A stretch of 33,699 nt of DNA from Catenulispora pinisilvae (GTDB taxonomy: Bacteria; Actinomycetota; Actinomycetes; Streptomycetales; Catenulisporaceae): assembly GCF_015356865.1 (NCBI RefSeq), contig NZ_JAAFZA010000109.1, positions 1-33,699 on the forward strand, given 5' to 3'. The position numbers and the translations under genes are program-made. Of this stretch, positions 30,913 to 33,699 are shown piece by piece. Position 1 is the first letter of the stretch, and every line of letters begins with the position of its first letter. Under the pieces are notes generated by a model. That model did not search any database. It had not been told where the DNA came from and was given only the letters and a program-made list of their open reading frames with translations.

Positions 30913-32589
30913 TCAGGCCTTTGCAGTACCGGCCGGCGCGAAGCCGTTCCAGCCGGACCAGCTGCCGTTCGCGGCGCTCTCGTACTTGTTCTGGATGGAG
31001 CCGTTGCTCATCACGGCGAACACCTCCAGCCGGCCGTCCCGGTGCTGGCTGACCGCCGTCGCGGTGGCGGTACCCGAGGGACCGAAGCCGTTCCAGCCCG
31101 ACCAGGCGCCGTCGGCGGCGGTCTCGTACTTGTTCTGGATCCCGCCCGAGGGCGTGACCGCGAACACCTCCATGCGACCGTCGAGGTGGACGCCGGCTGA
31201 ATCAGTGCCCGGAGACCCGGTGCCGTTCGCGGTGCCGGCCGCGGCGTAGTTGTTCCAGCCGGACCAGGGCTTGTCCGGGCCGGTCTCGTACTTGTTCTGG
31301 ATGGAGCCGTCGGTCAGCACGGCGAAGACTTCGAGTCGGCCGTCGGCGTGCCGGCCGGCGGTCACGGCGTCCACACTGCCGGCGGGTCCGAAGCCGTTCC
31401 AGCCGGACCAAGCTTGGTCCGGTGCGCTCTCGTACTTGTTCTGGATCCCGCCGGAGGGCGTGACCGCGAACACTTCCAGCCGACCGTCGAGGTGGATGCC
31501 GACGGTCGCGGACTTCGCCGTGCCGGCCGGGGCGAAGCCGTTCCAGCCGGACCAGGCGCTGTTCGGCGCGGTCTCGTACTTGTTCTGCATCGAGCCGTCG
31601 CTCATCACGGCGAAGACCTCGATGCGTCCGTCCAGGTGCCGGCCGGCCGCCACGGCGACCGCGGTGCCGGCCGGTCCGAAGCCGTTCCAGCCGGACCAGG
31701 CCTGGTCCGGTGCGGTCTCGTACTTGTTCTGGATCCCGCCGGACGGCGTGACCGCGAAGACCTCGATCCGGCCGTCCTGGTGCACGCCGGTGGCGATCCG
31801 GCCGCCGCTGCCCTGTCCGTAGACCCGGGGCCACTGTCCGAAGTCGTCGGTGAAGGCCTGGTCCTTGTCGCAGTCGGCGCCGTCGAAGGTGAGCGATCCG
31901 GTCTGCCACAGCTGGATCCCGGGGTAGGGGTTGGCGTTCCGGCCGCCGGAGAACGCGGTCGACTCCGACTGCCAGGCCCACTTGACGCGGCCGGAGCCGA
32001 GCAACCAGCCCAGGGCGTCGTAGCTGGAGTAGGCACCGGTGCGGGCGGTGCCGATGACCGAGGCGACCCCGTCGAAGTAGGCGTTGACGGCCGTCATGTC
32101 AGAGGACTGCACGTCCCAGTCGACGCTGAAGTAGATCGGCCGGTCCGGCGGCGCCCCGCAGGCCGCGGCCTGCCGCTGGGCGGTGGTCGCGTCGGTCACG
32201 CCCTGGCTGTAGCCGTTCATCGGCGCCATGGTCGCGGCCTCCCAGTTGCAGACCACTGCGATGCCTGCCGCGTTCAGCGCCTGGGCCTCGGCGGCCGTCA
32301 GGTTCTTGGTCGAGTCGTTGCTCAGGTAGCGGATGACGAACTTGTAGCCGGCGGCGGTCAGCGCGCCGGTGCTCGGACGCGGTGCCCAGGCGTAGTCCAG
32401 GCCGTAGGCGGTGACCGGCGGGACGGTCGCCGCCGAGGCGCCGGCGGCGGCCGCGGCGGTCGGGCCGGCCGTGGCGGCCGAGGCGCGGTCGGCCAGGCGG
32501 ACGCCGGATACGGCGACGGCTGCCAGGGCACCGGTCCGGGCCAACAGCCTGCGTCGGGACAGGTTGGGATTGACAAAGTTCTGATCCAT
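30913..32589 (-). CDS. Tat-exported DUF1906 glycosidase-like protein with six-blade PLL-like propeller
   Basis: 558 residues. Tat signal ([23 protein letters not shown] at 12-14, cleavage near ASA), Ala/Thr linker, then a DUF1906 (glycoside-hydrolase-like, Rv2525c type) domain at about 60-265: [64 protein letters not shown] and GIQLWQTG. D and E residues in these strands are the probable active site. Six propeller repeats follow from ~270 to the end, alternating TPSGG and SDGS types, very similar to those of the NlpC-like protein, including [12 protein letters not shown] before blade 5. The start at 32589 places the Tat motif correctly and has AGGAAGG upstream. Family activity is not well established; wall or glycan hydrolysis is inferred. 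Confidence 0.85.
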   Translation of the reverse strand: MDQNFVNPNLSRRRLLARTGALAAVAVSGVRLADRASAATAGPTAAAAAGASAATVPPVTAYGLDYAWAPRPSTGALTAAGYKFVIRYLSNDSTKNLTAAEAQALNAAGIAVVCNWEAATMAPMNGYSQGVTDATTAQRQAAACGAPPDRPIYFSVDWDVQSSDMTAVNAYFDGVASVIGTARTGAYSSYDALGWLLGSGRVKWAWQSESTAFSGGRNANPYPGIQLWQTGSLTFDGADCDKDQAFTDDFGQWPRVYGQGSGGRIATGVHQDGRIEVFAVTPSGGIQNKYETAPDQAWSGWNGFGPAGTAVAVAAGRHLDGRIEVFAVMSDGSMQNKYETAPNSAWSGWNGFAPAGTAKSATVGIHLDGRLEVFAVTPSGGIQNKYESAPDQAWSGWNGFGPAGSVDAVTAGRHADGRLEVFAVLTDGSIQNKYETGPDKPWSGWNNYAAAGTANGTGSPGTDSAGVHLDGRMEVFAVTPSGGIQNKYETAADGAWSGWNGFGPSGTATATAVSQHRDGRLEVFAVMSNGSIQNKYESAANGSWSGWNGFAPAGTAKA

Positions 32590-32648
32590 TGCGGGGTACT
32601 GCCTTCCTGCTGTGCCAGGGTTCGGATTTGGTCGGAAGCGTGGGGCGG

Positions 32649-33699
<1,051 letters not shown>

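Overview
The window comes from a high-GC, Streptomyces-like actinomycete. Supporting signs are GC-rich third codon positions, GTG starts, Tat-type signals, a LAGC lipobox, many secreted hydrolases, DasR-like operators and small EF-hand proteins. The G1 (acid) peptidase and the secreted proteins carrying PLL-like propellers suggest a Catenulispora/Actinospica-type soil organism, but that placement is inference. No rRNA, tRNA, CRISPR, IS element or phage gene was seen.

Layout. 1-2.6 kb: DoxX-like membrane protein, histidine-phosphatase lipoprotein, GNAT acetyltransferase and a small Cys-rich secreted protein. 2.6-4.1 kb: a broken ABC-permease/two-component cassette in which only the response regulator is intact. 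4.1-6.0 kb: an ECF (SigE-family) sigma factor followed by an MltG-like membrane protein. 6.1-9.4 kb: GH19 chitinase with two DasR-type operators, a LysR gene that has lost its DNA-binding half and abuts another truncated gene, and a secreted G1 peptidase. 9.6-14.5 kb: asparagine synthase, a 717-residue protein of unknown function and a Rieske lipoprotein. 14.5-18.7 kb: a cell-wall block (transglycosylase-like/amidase protein, EF-hand protein, CWB2-repeat protein) with a Crp-like site. 18.9-22.6 kb: an intact ABC exporter diverging from a histidine kinase/response regulator pair. 22.7-27.9 kb: an SDR protein, a dihydroxyphthalate-decarboxylase-like protein diverging from a TetR regulator, a ParB/StrR-related regulator, and MarR diverging from an ACMSD-type amidohydrolase. 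28.0-33.7 kb: four consecutive minus-strand genes for secreted proteins (NlpC/P60-like peptidase, SGNH hydrolase, DUF1906 glycosidase-like protein and a pure lectin). Three of these share six- or seven-fold PLL-like propeller repeats.

Themes. (1) Extracellular cell-wall and polysaccharide remodelling dominates: MltG, GH19, SLT/amidase, CWB2, NlpC/P60, DUF1906 and SGNH. (2) Two head-to-head scars, near 3.28 kb and 8.03 kb, join genes that have both lost their 5' ends. (3) Short tandem repeats of 8-18 bp units are unusually common next to stop codons and sometimes run into reading frames, including the receiver domain of a response regulator. (4) Several long perfect inverted repeats separate convergent genes and look like bidirectional terminators.

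The best candidates for something new are the propeller-tagged hydrolase gene cluster and the sigma factor/MltG pair, in which the MltG-like protein has an anti-sigma-like cytoplasmic N-terminus.
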